DNA of 64,000 bases from Impatiens glandulifera (lineage: Eukaryota > Streptophyta > Magnoliopsida > Ericales > Balsaminaceae). The notes below the pieces were generated by a model. That model ran no database searches. It was not told the DNA's origin and worked only from the letters and a program-made list of their open reading frames with translations. Shown here in pieces: positions 1 through 11,972 of the stretch. The translations under genes were made by a program, and so were the position numbers. The DNA is taken from assembly GCF_907164915.1 (NCBI RefSeq), contig NC_061864.1, positions 22,044,616 through 22,108,615 on the forward strand, written 5' to 3'. Within the stretch, counting starts at the first letter, position 1. Every line of letters begins with the position of its first letter.

Positions 1-2400
1 TGATCAAATATCAAATCGGACCAGTTTTCCGTCCTTTTGTCACATCATTCATAAATTATATTTTATTATTGAAAAAGTAATAACAATAGCATTTGTGTAT
101 TTTTGTATAAAACCCCAAATTTTATCAAAATCACGCTAAATCTTCTAATCATAAAACAAATAATTCAATATTTTAATTAACATTATATTAAATAATAAAT
201 CATTTCTATATAAATAAAATTATATTTAATAAATAAGTATAAAATTATATTAAATATAATATTATTTCTATATGAAGAAAATTATATTAAATATAAATAA
301 GATTTAAAATATATTTAATTAAAAAATTCAATCGAAGCGCCAACACATTTTAATAACCCACAAATTACCAAAATTAACATGAATTTTATATTTCCGTTTA
401 TTAAATGCTAAATAAATTAATTGGAAATGACATTCAGTGAAAAAATCTTCGCTAAAATTACTTCATGTTTATGTTTTAATTATTTTTAAAATTTTTATTT
501 ACGGAGAGATATGCATTTTCTAAAAAGAAAATTTCCCGTGAATCAAAAATCAAATCGGACCAGTCTGCAGTCCTTTCGACAAGACACATCATTCATAATA
601 TATATTTTATTAATGAAAAAGTAATCACAATACCATTAGGTGCTGTTTGATCTTTGTGTATTTTTGTATGAAATCCCAAATTTTTCCAAAAAAACGCTAA
701 ATCTTCTAATTAAGAATCAAATAATTCAATATTTTTATTACCATTATAGTATTTCTATATAAATAAAATTATATTTAATTTAATAAATAAGTATAAAATT
801 ATATTAAATATAATATTATTTCTATATGAAGAAAATTATATTAAATATAAATAAGATTTAAAATGTATTTAATTAAAAAAATTCAATTGAAGCGTCAAAA
901 CATTTTAATAACCCACAAATTACCAAAATTAACATGAATTTTATATTTCCGTTTATTAAATATTAAATAAATTAATTGGATATGACATGCAGCGAAGAAA
1001 TCTTCGCTAAAATTACTTCATGTTTATGTTTTAATTTGTTTTTAAATTTATTTTACGGGGAGTCGTTCCGGAGCGAAGAAATCTTCGCTTCATTCCTTTT
1101 TTACCTGTCCTACATGTAAACTCTCCAACCCACCCATGAGAAGACCGTTTGTCTGTCATGGAAATACATTTACCCTTGTATGTTAAGGCCAAAATTAACA
1201 TGAATTTTATATTTCCATTTATTAAATATTAATTCAATTTATTAAAAATGACATGCAGCGAATAAATCTTCGCACAAATTACTTGAAATTTCTTTTTAAT
1301 TTTTTAATGAAAATTATAATTTAGAGGAGATGATTTACAGCGAAGAATTTTTCGCCTTAATTATTTCTAACCTGACGTTCATGTAAAACCCCCTACCCTT
1401 CCATGAGAAGACCGTTTACCTCTCATGTAAGTACACTGACGCATGTATGTAAAGACCAAAATTACCATGAAATTTATTTTTCCATTTATTAAATATTAAT
1501 GAAATTTATTGGAAATGACATGCAGCGAAGAAATCTTCGCTCAAATTACTTGAAACTTATTTTTTAATTTTTTACTTGAAACTTCATTCATATTTTTAAT
1601 TTATTAATGCAATATTTTTTTACGGGGATATGTATTTTCTTAAAGTAATCATCAAATATCAAATCGGACTAGTCTACAGTCTTTTTGACAAGAAACATCA
1701 TTCATAATTTATATATTGTTAATGAAAAAGTAAAAATAATACCATTATGTGTTGTTTGATCTTTGTGTGTTTTTGTATAAAAACCCAAAATTTCTCCAAA
1801 TACACACTCAATCTTCTAATCATAAATAAAATAATTCAATATTTTAATTAAAATTATATTAAATATTAAATTATTTCTATATAAATAAAATTATATTTAA
1901 TACATAAGTGGAAAATTAAATTACATATATTATTATTTCTATATAAAGAAAAATATATTAAATATAATTAAGATTTAAATTATATTAAATTAAAAAAATA
2001 AAATGAAGCGCCAAAACCTTTTTGTCATGTCAATTCACCTGTCTTGTATGAAATAGTCTCAGTCTGTGTGAAACTCGTATATGGCAAGTCATTTCAACTG
2101 CTACCATCTAATCAAATGTCAATCCTTCAGATTGTATTATATATGTTAGATTTGCTGATCGAAGATTTCTTCGCTTCTTCCGCATTTAAACGCGAAGAGT
2201 TGTTCACCTTTTCGAATGTCTTTTTTTTCATAATGATGAATCATATAAAAGATTTCCTGAGCGAAGATATATTCGCACAATCCGGCGTTCAACACGAATA
2301 ATACTTCGCCTATTCGAGTATCTTTTATTCTCATAATGCTGAATTATATGTTACATTTCATGAGCGAATAATGCTTCGCCACATATGAAGTTCATGAAAA
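1..2400. repeat. Left subterminal repeat array of the MULE complex
   Basis: Two repeat types are interleaved. The first is an AT-rich unit beginning 'atcaaatatcaaatcggac', seen at about 3, 546 and 1,647, so the first two copies are about 543 bp apart. The second is a unit of roughly 270 bp with the 'cccacccatgagaag' core (about 1,125 and 1,400), followed by paired palindromes of the GCGAA-N6-TTCGC type. Only the second type is clearly present, inverted, at the right end. From 2,040 to 2,400 the array decays into single palindromes. No gene is supported here; the short open frames at 2,044-2,334 on both strands are chance frames across palindromes. Confidence 0.8.
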
Positions 2401-2606
2401 ACTACTTATTCATGTTTGTAAAAACCAAAACGGGCTCACGAAAATACATTCACACTGAGCACGTATTTAGAAAAAAGAATATCTCAAGCCCGACTCTGGC
2501 TGTTATACCCCCAGGTTACTCTGCTATTTGACCTAGCGCTGTCGTCTCCGCTCGTTCGACTCTGAATCCATTTCTCTTCCGGTTAGTATCTTCTGTTGCT
2601 ACGAAA

Positions 2607-5600
2607 ATGGTAAGAAGTGTTTACGGTTGCATGCGTGAGTCTTTTTCCTTTGCTTATTTGAATTCGTTTGAATCTAAATGTGACTCTATCATTTCAGAAT
2701 CAGGATTCCGATAAGCAAATAGTTACATATACTGAATCGACGACGGAAGTTAACACACTGAGGTAATTACGCTAATGTTAGAAAATGTACATATTTGCTT
2801 CTTTTTTGATTATGTAGTTCATCGAATTTTTGAAATAAACGTGTGCAACATGTTAATGTAGGGTTAAACAAAGGAAAAGAAAACCCGAGACATCAGGCAC
2901 GCCCACGACACCATTGGATATTCTGGCCACAGCTGCTAATGAAGAACTTAATGATAACCAGGTTAAGAAGAAAAGAAGAAAGACTCGTGACCCTGATGTT
3001 GATTTTAAGAGCAGAACCTCTCCATCGCGCCTTCATTACCTGGTTAACAGGTTATCCGAAGAACAGAAGGATGCTGTGAGGGACATAGGATTTGGTTTCC
3101 TTCTTTCACTGGGCATATTAAAATTCCCACTTTAATTCTCACGGTGCATTGTGAGTCTCTTCAATCCCAGAAGGAGGAGCATCGTCCTACATAGTGGAGA
3201 GGAGATGCAGATTGATGAAGAGGATGTTCAATGTGTATTGAACATCCCTAGAGGGGAATTAGAAGTGACAGAGTGTTTAGGATTCGCACGGACGACAAGG
3301 AGTACAAGGACCATCTCACTGCGTGGAGAAGGAGATGGGGATTCGAGAACAGTGGAGGTCCTTCTACCTACAAAATGCCGGACAAAATTCTACAGAGTAC
3401 AGCCGGAGACAGTAACTTCAAGATGGACTTCGTGGTGTTTGTGGTATCCAGTTTTTTGTGGACATCCCAAAATCCACAGTTCAGGTATACTACCTAGCAG
3501 TAATTCTGTAATTTCATTTCAAACTTAAATGATTTGAGGCACTCCTCTTTTATATACAGATTCAAAGTACTGAAATCCCTACAGGATGTATCTAAGATTA
3601 AAGACTACAACTGGTGCAAGTTTACTTTAAACGGACTAGTTGACAGTGTTTATAAGTGGAAAGAAAAAAAAAGACATCATATTTCCATGGACCATTAACG
3701 TTTCTTTTGGTGAGTGTAGAAATTTATTTGCTGTATGTTCTAGTTTCATAATTTTTCCTTTAGTTTAACGTAATATATATTTGTTTATGCTAATGTATCA
3801 GTTGTGCTACTTAGACCGGGTGGTTGAGTTCAAGGTAAACAGTCAGATCTCAAGGAATTTTCCTATTTTGGGATGCTGGGACGAGAAGAAGATGTACGAC
3901 AGGGATGATTATGAGGCTGCCCAGGGGGGGTTTGGACATGGTAGGGTAGTTGCTCGCATAGCCATTCCGAATGAGCAACCACCGATTCAACAAAATGTGG
4001 AGCCACCACTACCACAAGCTGGGGATGACATTACATCCAATCTTACTGAGCAGCCACCGATTCCACAAAATCTTGCATCATGTTTGAGGAAGGTTGCGAC
4101 CGCTGCAGACGAATTGGCACAAGAGGCTAAATATCTAAATGAGATGCACCAGATTAACGCAGTGGAACTTGTACAATCTGCCTTTGAGCCATTTGCCACA
4201 GTACTAAACTCACATTCAATCCTGATGGAAGGCTTACAAAGGAGCTTGGACAAGACAAAGCATCAGCAACCAAGAGAAAAAGGCATTCCTCCCACAACAT
4301 GATCTAACAAAAACACCATTACCCCCACCACCAAAATCAACACCCAAGCCAAAGCCAACACCCTTCCTCCCAACACCCAAGCCAACACCAAAGCCAACAC
4401 CACTCCAACAACCCAATCCAACAAGAACACCATAACCCCCAACACCCAAGCCAAAGCCAACACCCTTCCTCCCAACACCCAAGCCAACACCAAAGCCAAC
4501 ACCACTCCAACAGACCAATCCAACAAGGATACCATAACCCCCAACACCCAAACCAAGACCCAAACCAGAGCCAACACCCTTCCTCCCAACACCCAAGACA
4601 ACACCCAAACCAACACTCAAGCCAAAGCCAACACCCTTCCTCCCAACACCCAAGCCAACACCAAAACCATCACCACTCCAACACCCCAAGCCAACAAGAA
4701 CACCATAACCCCCAACACCCAAACCAACACCCAAGCCAAAGCCAACACAATTCCTCCCAACACCCAAGACAACACCCAAACCACCATCACTCCAACAGCC
4801 CCAGCCAACCAAAACACAATTCCTCCCAAAACAGAAACCAACACCAAAACCACAACCACTCCAACAGCCCCAGCCAACCAAAACACCATTCCTCCCAAAA
4901 AAGAAACCAACACCAAAACCACAACCACTACAACCTCCCAAGCCAACCAAAACACCATTCCTCCCAAAACAGAAACCAACACCAAAACCACAACCACTAC
5001 AACCGCCCAAGCCAACCAAAACACCATTCCTCCCAAAACAGAAACCAACACCAAAACCACAACCACTCTAACCTCCCAAGCCAAAGCCAACACCATTCCT
5101 CCCAAAACAGAAACCAACAACAAAACCAGCACTCCAACAACCTAAGCCTTGCCTCCTACCCAAATTATTCAACAAACAGAAGAAGCTGGACCATCAAAGG
5201 CCTTAAATGTCTGCAGAAAAGTCCCCCAAAATTTGAAAACTGATTGGTTAACCGAGGTCATCAACACCGAAACCAACAACAACTCCCCTTCATTGGCGAT
5301 AATAAAAATTGAAGAAGAATGCATCTCTAGTCTACCACCGCCACTTCAAACTGCCTCTTCTCGTTCACATGTGACATTGAATGAATACCTTGGAGCATTG
5401 GAATTGCCTCCAGTATTGAAAACCCCGTATTACAGTAAAATGTTTAAGGATGTCAAAGAAATGACAAACATTCAGAAGATTTTATTGGGTTTCATATTTG
5501 CTACAGGACTTGATAAAAGGTAATGTTTCCTGGACAATCTTACTTATTCCTAAAAAATATACTTTGTACCCCATTCTGAAACATGTTTTTCTGGTTTTAT

Positions 5601-6546
5601 GTAGTGAAATGTTATTTTTGGGTGAGAGAATAAATCTACACGTGACGCGCGGGGACATGCTTACAATGGCTGATCAAACCTGGGTAGATAGTATGATTAT
5701 TGACATTTGGTCGTACATGTTGAACGACTTTTGTAAGAGAAATGTAAAAAGTCGTTGCAATAAGATTTTCTACACAACCGCGCTCACCGTAAGTTGTACT
5801 AGCACTATTGTTTATCAATTATGTTATTCGTGTGACACTGAAGACTATGCTGTAAACAGATTTTTCGTGCAAGTGGGAAAACTTGCCAAAAAGAATTCGA
5901 TGAGAGGTTCTATCGTGAAGGTCGGGCTTTCAAGATTTCGAAAAGGGACCTCTTGGATGTGGACCTCGTAAGTACATCTCTCGCTGTGATATCTTATAAT
6001 AGCATGTACACCTCTATGCAATCTTATTTGTTTTAATTCTATTCAAAGATGTTTTTCCCAATCATTGATGACTCCCATTTCTACTTGGTTTGCTATAACT
6101 TCATACAAAAGGAAATTCAAGTAATTAACAACATGGAGTCACCTATGCAATCGCCCTTCGAGAGAAGATATAAGAATGTCAAAATCTTGGTATGACACTA
6201 AAATTTTATTTTGAACTAGTTAAGTGATTGAATTACTGTTAGCACTAAATTACATTACATCATATTGTTTGTAATTATGTATCAGGATGACTACATTCAA
6301 CGGTTTATGAACGTTATAGACCCCGTTCTTGTTAAAAAGTATGGCAGTTTGGAAAAGACATGTTTGAAATTGTCATGGCAGGATTCCAAGAATTACACTA
6401 ACTGCGGCATTTTTTGCATGAGACATATGGAGACGTATGAAGGTCAGATGAAGGGTTGGAAAAGTGGCTTCGGCGTTAAAAAAAAATGTGCGCGCACAAA
6501 TAAAGACCTTGAGGATGATATATTGTTGGCGTGTCATTGGCTCTGA
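2607..6546 (+). pseudogene. Ulp1-like (C48) cysteine peptidase gene of a MULE, broken
   Basis: The gene has the layout of plant transposon-borne Ulp1/SENP-like proteins. Exon 1 holds only the ATG (2607-2609, followed by GTAAGA). Exon 2 is 2698-2762 and exon 3 starts at 2862 with a basic stretch and an 'RTSPSRLHYLVNRLSEEQK' region. Next come an 'EEDVQCVLNIPRG' plant-mobile-domain-like segment, a Thr/Pro-rich repeat (4303-5145) and the peptidase. Peptidase landmarks are W at 'DQTWVDS' (about 5,680), His in 'DDSHFYLVCYNF' (about 6,075) and Cys in 'NCGIFCM' (6403-6405). The expected catalytic Asp position reads 'INNMES', so it looks like Asn. Breaks seen: in-frame TAA at 3133, a frameshift near 3,270, in-frame TGA at 4300 and TAA at 5143. 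Family assignment is confident; exon edges after 3,530 are approximate. The protein is unlikely to be made intact. Confidence 0.75.
4303..5145 (+). repeat. Thr/Pro/Asn-rich coding minisatellite inside the Ulp1-like gene
   Basis: The + frame is open between two in-frame stops and reads as Thr, Pro, Asn, Gln, Ala and Lys only, with almost no aromatic residues. The 3' half is a regular 69-bp (23-codon) tandem repeat, with starts at 4858, 4927, 4996 and 5065. The 5' half repeats less regularly, at about 102-114 bp. All 69-bp units stay in frame with the flanking Ulp1-like exons, so it was probably a translated linker. The long Gly/Val-rich frames on the opposite strand are by-products of this composition. 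Confidence 0.75.
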
Positions 6547-6845
6547 GCTCAACATAGCCAGGAACAATATCTACGAATCCTGCAGTAAATGGATTAGTCA
6601 ATGAATTTGGAAATGTATACAGATTGTGTAATTAAAGTTTTCAAATAATTTTAGTTGACATTTGTACAATAATGAAGATGCATACAGATTGTGTAATTAA
6701 ACGTTTCATATAATTTTAATTGACATTTGTACAATAATGAAGATGTTGTGTAATTAAAATTTTCAAATAATTTTACTTGACATTTTTACAATAATGAAGA
6801 TGTATATATACAGATTGTTTTTAATGAAATTTGATTTTCAAATAG
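6547..6845. repeat. Short direct repeats downstream of the Ulp1-like gene
   Basis: A unit of roughly 60-70 bp containing 'cagattgtgtaattaaa' and 'ttgacatttgtacaataatgaagatg' repeats about three times between 6,610 and 6,820. It is non-coding and probably part of the element's 3' untranslated region. Confidence 0.6.
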
Positions 6846-7440
6846 TTGTTTATTTATGTATTAAATAAATAAATTAATTGAAAGAAACATGAAGCGCATA
6901 AATAATCGCTTCAAATACTATTTTTTATTTTATAAATTATGATGAAATTTTAATGTAAGGAGTCGAGTTGGAGCGAATAATTCTTCGCTTCAATTACTTG
7001 TTTTTATTTTTACAATATTATATGAAAACTTTGAATTTAGAGTAATCGAATTGGAGCGAAGAATTCTTCGCTTCATGTTATTTTAAACATGGCGTTAATG
7101 TAAAACCCCCACCCCACCCATGAGAAGCCGGATTACTTGACATGTAATTACACTTACTCTAACATGTAAATACCAAATGTTACAAAAATATAATAATTGT
7201 TTATTTATGTATTAAATAAATAAATTAATTGAAATAAACATGAAGCGCATAAATATTCGCTTCAAATACTTTTTTTATTTTATAAATGTTGATAAAAAAT
7301 TTATGTGAGGAGTCGAATTGGAGCGAATAATTCTTCGCTTCAATTACTTGTTTTTAGTTTTACAATATTATATGAAAACTTTGAATTTAGAGTAATCGAA
7401 TTGTAGCTAAGAATTCTTCACTTCATGTTATTTTAAACCG
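6846..7440. repeat. Internal subterminal array in left-arm orientation
   Basis: Two copies of a 351-bp unit start at 6846 and 7197. Each contains a 'catgaagcgcataaat' segment and two palindromes of the GCGAA-N6-TTCGC family (6973 and 7056 in unit 1; 7323 and a degraded one at 7403 in unit 2). The 'cccacccatgagaag' core is present once, near 7,115, in the same orientation as in the left arm. This could be the original left end of a second element carrying the transposase and BRCT gene. Confidence 0.7.
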
Positions 7441-7452
7441 TGTCATCTCTTT

Positions 7453-7622
7453 CATAAGATACAGAGATTTGTGTCGCTTGTCCATGCATTTATTTACAAA
7501 GGCAGCCGAAAGAGATGACGCGTATAGCCAGAATTCTTAGCTATGAAAACTTTGTGTCATCTCTTTCGACTGCCTTTGTAAATAAATGCATGGACAAGTC
7601 ACACAAATCTCTGTATCTTATG
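7453..7622. repeat. Foldback (inverted duplication) of the transposase 3' end
   Basis: Arm 7453-7519 is the reverse complement of arm 7556-7622. I count 64 of 67 matching bases by eye, separated by a 36-bp loop. The right arm is the last part of the transposase coding region, so a transcript running through the 3' end would fold into a long hairpin. Confidence 0.85.
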
Positions 7623-9479
7623 TTATGAAGCTCACTCGGATCAACATTACTATTGTCCACGATTGGATCAGTTCCAAATAATCCATCTTTTGTTGTTCTT
7701 GTCCACCTCTTCAATATCAACGCAAGAGGAATCTTCAACACGTCAATCGTAGTGAAAATCTTTAGGATGTGAGCACACAAAATCCCGTCAAATTCAAATT
7801 TACAGCAGCTACACTCGATATTCTTATCATCATTCTTATGAACTGTAACTGTATGAGAGCATCTCCTAGTGTGGGGGGTTACCTTATATTTTCTGTGTGT
7901 GTCGACATCCTCTAACATTTCTACACCACAATCATGCGACATAAACCATTTTTGTTCAAAACACTTAAATACCTTTAGAGTGTAAACTTTGCAGGCATCC
8001 TTTAAGATCAAAACTGGATAGTTCAGACTTGGTTGGCTGGTAATTGATTTGAAATCAGCCTTCAACACATCATATCTTCTTTCATCGATTAATCTTTCAA
8101 AGTGTTTGAAAAATTCTAAAAACTTGTGTTTGTAGGAGCAGTACATTTTCAACACATTGTTCATACTCTCACTTCTCTGTGTTGTCGTCATATCAGCACA
8201 AAACATTTGTCGTCCATAGACTAATGCCCACTTTCGCCTAATACAAAACATACGTTTCAACTGGTCGTTGTTTTCAAGCCCGTAGTTTGTCAACATTTGA
8301 TTCCAAGCTTCAACAAACTCTATCTCTTCTTCAAAATCATATATACATGAAAAAAAATCCTTCGAAAATTCTCTGAAATTATGGAACACGGAGCTTAGAT
8401 GTATGGCTGCATTTTGAAATATGTGCCAAATACATAGACGATGATTTGTTTCGAGCCATGTAGACGCCAAGGCCTTAGCCATGGCCGCGTCTTGATCTGT
8501 AAGAATGGTTTTTGGTTTTTTCCCACGCATAGCTTTGGTGAAAGTATCAAACAACCATTCAAAAGTCATTGTAGTTTCATCGTATAATAGAGCTGCACCA
8601 AAAATAATAAATTGTTTGTGAAGATTCACACCTACAAAAAGCGCAACTGGATGACCTTCCTTATTCTTCTTGTAGGTCGTGTCAAAACTGACAACGTCTC
8701 CGAAGTATGAATAATCAGACCGCATGTTAGAATCACACCAAAAAATATTCGTTATCAAATCGTCCGCATCAAGTTGAAAAGCATTATAAAAACATGGATC
8801 ATTTGATTGTGTTTTCTGCAAATACTCTAATACACCCCTTGTATCCCAAAATTACAGTCTCTGGTTTTTTCGTTCGCAAGTAATTTTTGTAATCCTCAGG
8901 AAGAAAACCAAGATTCTCCCTTCCACCGATTTGTTTAGACATTAGAGCATGGGATGCCTTAGGAGGAATTCCCACGTTAGTGGTAATCTCGATATATAAG
9001 TCTACAACTGCAGAAATATTCCTATGGCATCTATACAAGTGAGTTTTCTTTGGACTTGTAAGAGGATGACAATGCTCACTAATAAAATTTACCACTTGGA
9101 ACTTTCCATTCTCTGCCCTCTTTATCCTCAATTTCGCTTCACAACCGAACCTCGTCAAAGAACGACTACGTCTCACATAGACATCACGTTTGTCTTTTAC
9201 CCGTTCACCCTGTGCACTACAACAAAAAACTCTATCCAGTATTTTACCATCGTTGTCAACATGTTTTGAACTGCGCCTTATACCAAATCCTATTAGTTTA
9301 GCGTATGCTAAATAGAATACGTAGCCTTCTTCTTCACTCTCAAATTCCCTACCTAAATGTGGAATTAAGTTGGCTTCGATGTCCTCCAAAGGTTGGCCGT
9401 TTTCATCGAAATTCAATTGACGGCGACAACTAGCAGATTCGCTATTAAATTTTAGAACACGTAGAAAATAAATCTTCAT
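7541..9479 (-). pseudogene. FAR1/SWIM MULE transposase, one frameshift
   Basis: The protein has the layout of MULE transposases and the FAR1/FHY3 family derived from them. A FAR1-type DNA-binding region begins at 9479 ('GYVFYLAYAKLIGFGIRR', then 'RFGCEAKLRI' and 'HCHPL' with Cys/His ligands). The MULE DDE domain follows, with Asp in 'SFDTTY', Asp in 'LTDQDAA' and Glu in 'RSESMNN'. A C-terminal SWIM zinc finger of CxC...CxH form reads 'CSCC' then 'CAH'. The first frame (9479-8799) and second frame (8821-7541) overlap around 8,800-8,850 and are offset by one base. The family sequence switches frame near 8,840, so a single indel separates the DNA-binding and catalytic parts. All catalytic residues and the zinc finger are otherwise intact, so this is a recent break or a sequence error. 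It would excise and insert the element in the nucleus. Confidence 0.85.
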
Positions 9480-10394
9480 CTCACCAAAACTTTTAGATGA
9501 TTGTAAAATAAAGGAAATATAAGCGAATAGCGCTTCACTTCACTATTATTCACATTTATCCAATAAGCGAAGAGAGCTTCGCTTTACAAGCTATTATCAA
9601 CAATCCTATAAGTGAAGAGCTCTTTGCTTAAATATGAACGAAAACATCTTATAGTATTAGAGAAGTTAAACAAAATACCTTAAATCAATAATATCATTCT
9701 CGTTCATATCATTCTCGTTCATGTGTATTCCTTCCTGATAATCAACAAGAACAGAACATTTCATGTCGAGTATTCAAAAAACATAAAAAACGTTGTGAAG
9801 AAAAGTAGAGAAGGAAGATGACATTCAAAAACGTACCATTTTAATTTAGGAAAATGGATTGATATTATAATGAACTCTCCGGCGAAGGAAAGGGGATGGT
9901 AGACAATGGAGTATCACTCCGGCGAAGAAATGGTCGACTGCTTCTCAGACAGGTGAGAGAGAAAATAGTACAAATTTAGCAGCATGGCAGCATTTAATGA
10001 AAAGGTGGTGGTAGGTGGCGGTGATAAAAAAAATATTTGATTTTAATAATTAAATGAATAACATTATTATGAATTAATATTAATCAATCAAGCGCTTCAT
10101 CAGAAAGCGAAGATTGCTTCACAATATTATTTGGACAATTGAAAAACATATATAAATTTATCACATTAGGGGCGCTTATTACATAGATTGCTATGTATTA
10201 ATAAATTAATACAAATTTATACTTTAAGTTATACATTATTTCATGTTTAAAGATTTCGTTTATGATAATGTTGCTGTTTAAAAAAAATACAATTCTAAGA
10301 ACAAAAAAGCGAAATCTGAAATCAAAAATAACATTAACAAATTCAAGAATGCCAAATATTCAAATATTCAGTAACAAATTCAACCAACACATGT
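9480..10394. other. Intergenic spacer between transposase and BRCT gene
   Basis: This spacer is the upstream region of the transposase and the downstream region of the BRCT gene. It has palindromes at 9567 (exact) and 9523, 9613 and 10107 (degraded), which places both genes in the same repeat context. No coding region is supported. Confidence 0.6.
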
Positions 10395-11569
10395 CTATAT
10401 AAACAAAGGCTGCATATCACAAGCAGCAATGGATTCAAGCAAGCTTGTGTGAGGAACACCAAATACATCCAAATATGTCGTCAAAGGATTCACTGCCTCA
10501 AATACCCAAACAAGTTCATTAACATCGTGCCGAGACCCGTCATATACAACTATAGTTTTGTCATCCTCGGGCTCAACAAATGGATTCTTCATTTCTTTAG
10601 TCGTACCTCCTCTAGCAATTACAAACCCCATCAGATCCTGTTTGTAAGTCGGGATGAATTCCCCTGCAAACATAAAGGTGTAATTGTCGAACAGTTTTGG
10701 CAGCTGAAATAAAATACAAAATATTTTCAGTTATCATGGAGAATTGAAGATATGGAGGAGGAGGAGGAATCAGAAAAAACTTACATTGTTCAAATACCGC
10801 ATTCTGCCAGCTCTTGGACCGCCCACAGTCCCATGATTATCTCGCTGCACCTCGTACGGTTCCTCGTCGACGTAACATTTTGATTGCAATGATGATGTTA
10901 TCCCTGTACAAAAGTAATTGGTATTTTTAGTTTCATATATGTGAAAATGAATATTGCGTTAACAATTAAGAGTTAAGAATAACAGAGTCTCACAATCAAT
11001 GGTAAGGACCCAACTCCCGTTTAATATTGCCTTCAATACTTTGATAGTTCGACCACATCCACCATTAGCATCGGTGGATGCTATGACGTGGGTTACATCA
11101 TCTCGCCACCTCATTGTCACCGTGGCACCACATGTGTTAGCATATTGTTGCATCAAGTGTTGTGTAAGAACAATAATAAATATTTCAGATAAACATGATG
11201 AAAACTTACACAATATGGAAAAAAAAAGGGATATATGTCAAGAATAGTACTATATCTTCACTTGTTAATTGATTTGGGCATAAAATCCAGTCTTTGCCAA
11301 AGTTTTGGACGGATGCATTGTCGGTTGCCTGCACATGCATGAAAAAAACAGTCTTTGTTAGTATTTACTAGGGTTTCGTGGAAATAATATACAAAACCCT
11401 AACACTATGTACGTTTTCCTAAATACAATGGATTTTCATTGAACATGACATTTTGAGAGTAGGGTTTCCTAAAGATTAACGAGACAACGACATCCCATAA
11501 CATAATCTAGGGTTTAGTGGTTTCATAATCCTAAATATGAAAAGTTTACTATTTAGGAGTATGTACCAT
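10395..11569 (-). CDS. Tandem-BRCT protein, BARD1/BRCA1-like C-terminal fragment
   Basis: Exons with good splice signals are 10994 up to about 11,200 (first BRCT), 10785-10903 (linker) and 10395-10703 (second BRCT and stop). The first BRCT carries 'CGATVT', 'DDVTHVIAS' and 'GRTIKVLKAILNGSWVL', and the conserved Trp is rebuilt across the exon junction (TID-W). The linker contains 'VDEEPYE'. The second BRCT carries 'LFDNYTFMFAGEF' and ends 'LLESIAACDMQP'. This matches the C-terminal half of plant BARD1/ROW1 and BRCA1, whose BRCT pairs bind phosphopeptides in DNA repair and chromatin. The RING and extended-PHD parts are absent. A candidate 5' end is an ATG at 11569 directly followed by a GT donor, then a short exon near 11,285-11,332; joining of these exons is uncertain. 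Its position between MULE arrays suggests gene capture with introns kept. The three BRCT exons have no stops. Confidence 0.65.
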
Positions 11570-11639
11570 TGTGGAGACGTGAAGATGTCGCTTCTGGTCT
11601 GGTCGACGGGGAGCCGGATGCGAATTGCCGTGAAAGGAG

Positions 11640-11960
11640 GCAGGCTTGAAGCGAGAGAGAGATGAATCGGGCGGAAATGATTATAAAATAATCATATTAG
11701 GGTGTATATATATTCATGGAACCTGGGCGAACAAGTCTTCTCTCGAAAAGCGACTATTCATTCCATTTCACATGACACCTGGACCAGAGGCGAATAAGTA
11801 TTCTCTCGAAAAACGACTATTCCTTCCATTTTACATGGAACCTGATCTAGGCGAACAAATCTTCTCTCACAAAGCGTCTATTCATTCCATTGAATCTGGG
11901 CGAAGGGGTATTCGCTATAAAAATGAATTAATTGATGCGAATAAGTCTTCGCTTTCAATC
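11640..11960 (+). repeat. 61-63-bp tandem repeats with degraded palindromes
   Basis: Units starting with GCGAA at 11727, 11790 and 11851 are 63 and 61 bp apart, followed by exact palindromes at 11900 and 11937. Each unit has 'tctctcgaaaagcgactattc'-like sequence. The 108-codon open frame across it (11646-11972) is a repeat-driven frame and I do not call it a gene. Confidence 0.65.
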
Positions 11961-11972
11961 GTCTCCTCGTAA

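Noticed and set aside
2044..2334. Overlapping open frames on both strands
   Set aside because: They run over palindromes of the subterminal array, which keep both strands open by symmetry.
4234..5132. Long minus-strand Gly/Val/Leu-rich open frames
   Set aside because: They are the reverse strand of the Thr/Pro coding minisatellite; composition and repeat period explain them, and no start, domain or splice context supports a gene.
11646..11972. 108-codon plus-strand open frame
   Set aside because: It is formed by three 61-63-bp tandem repeats and degraded palindromes; no family features.
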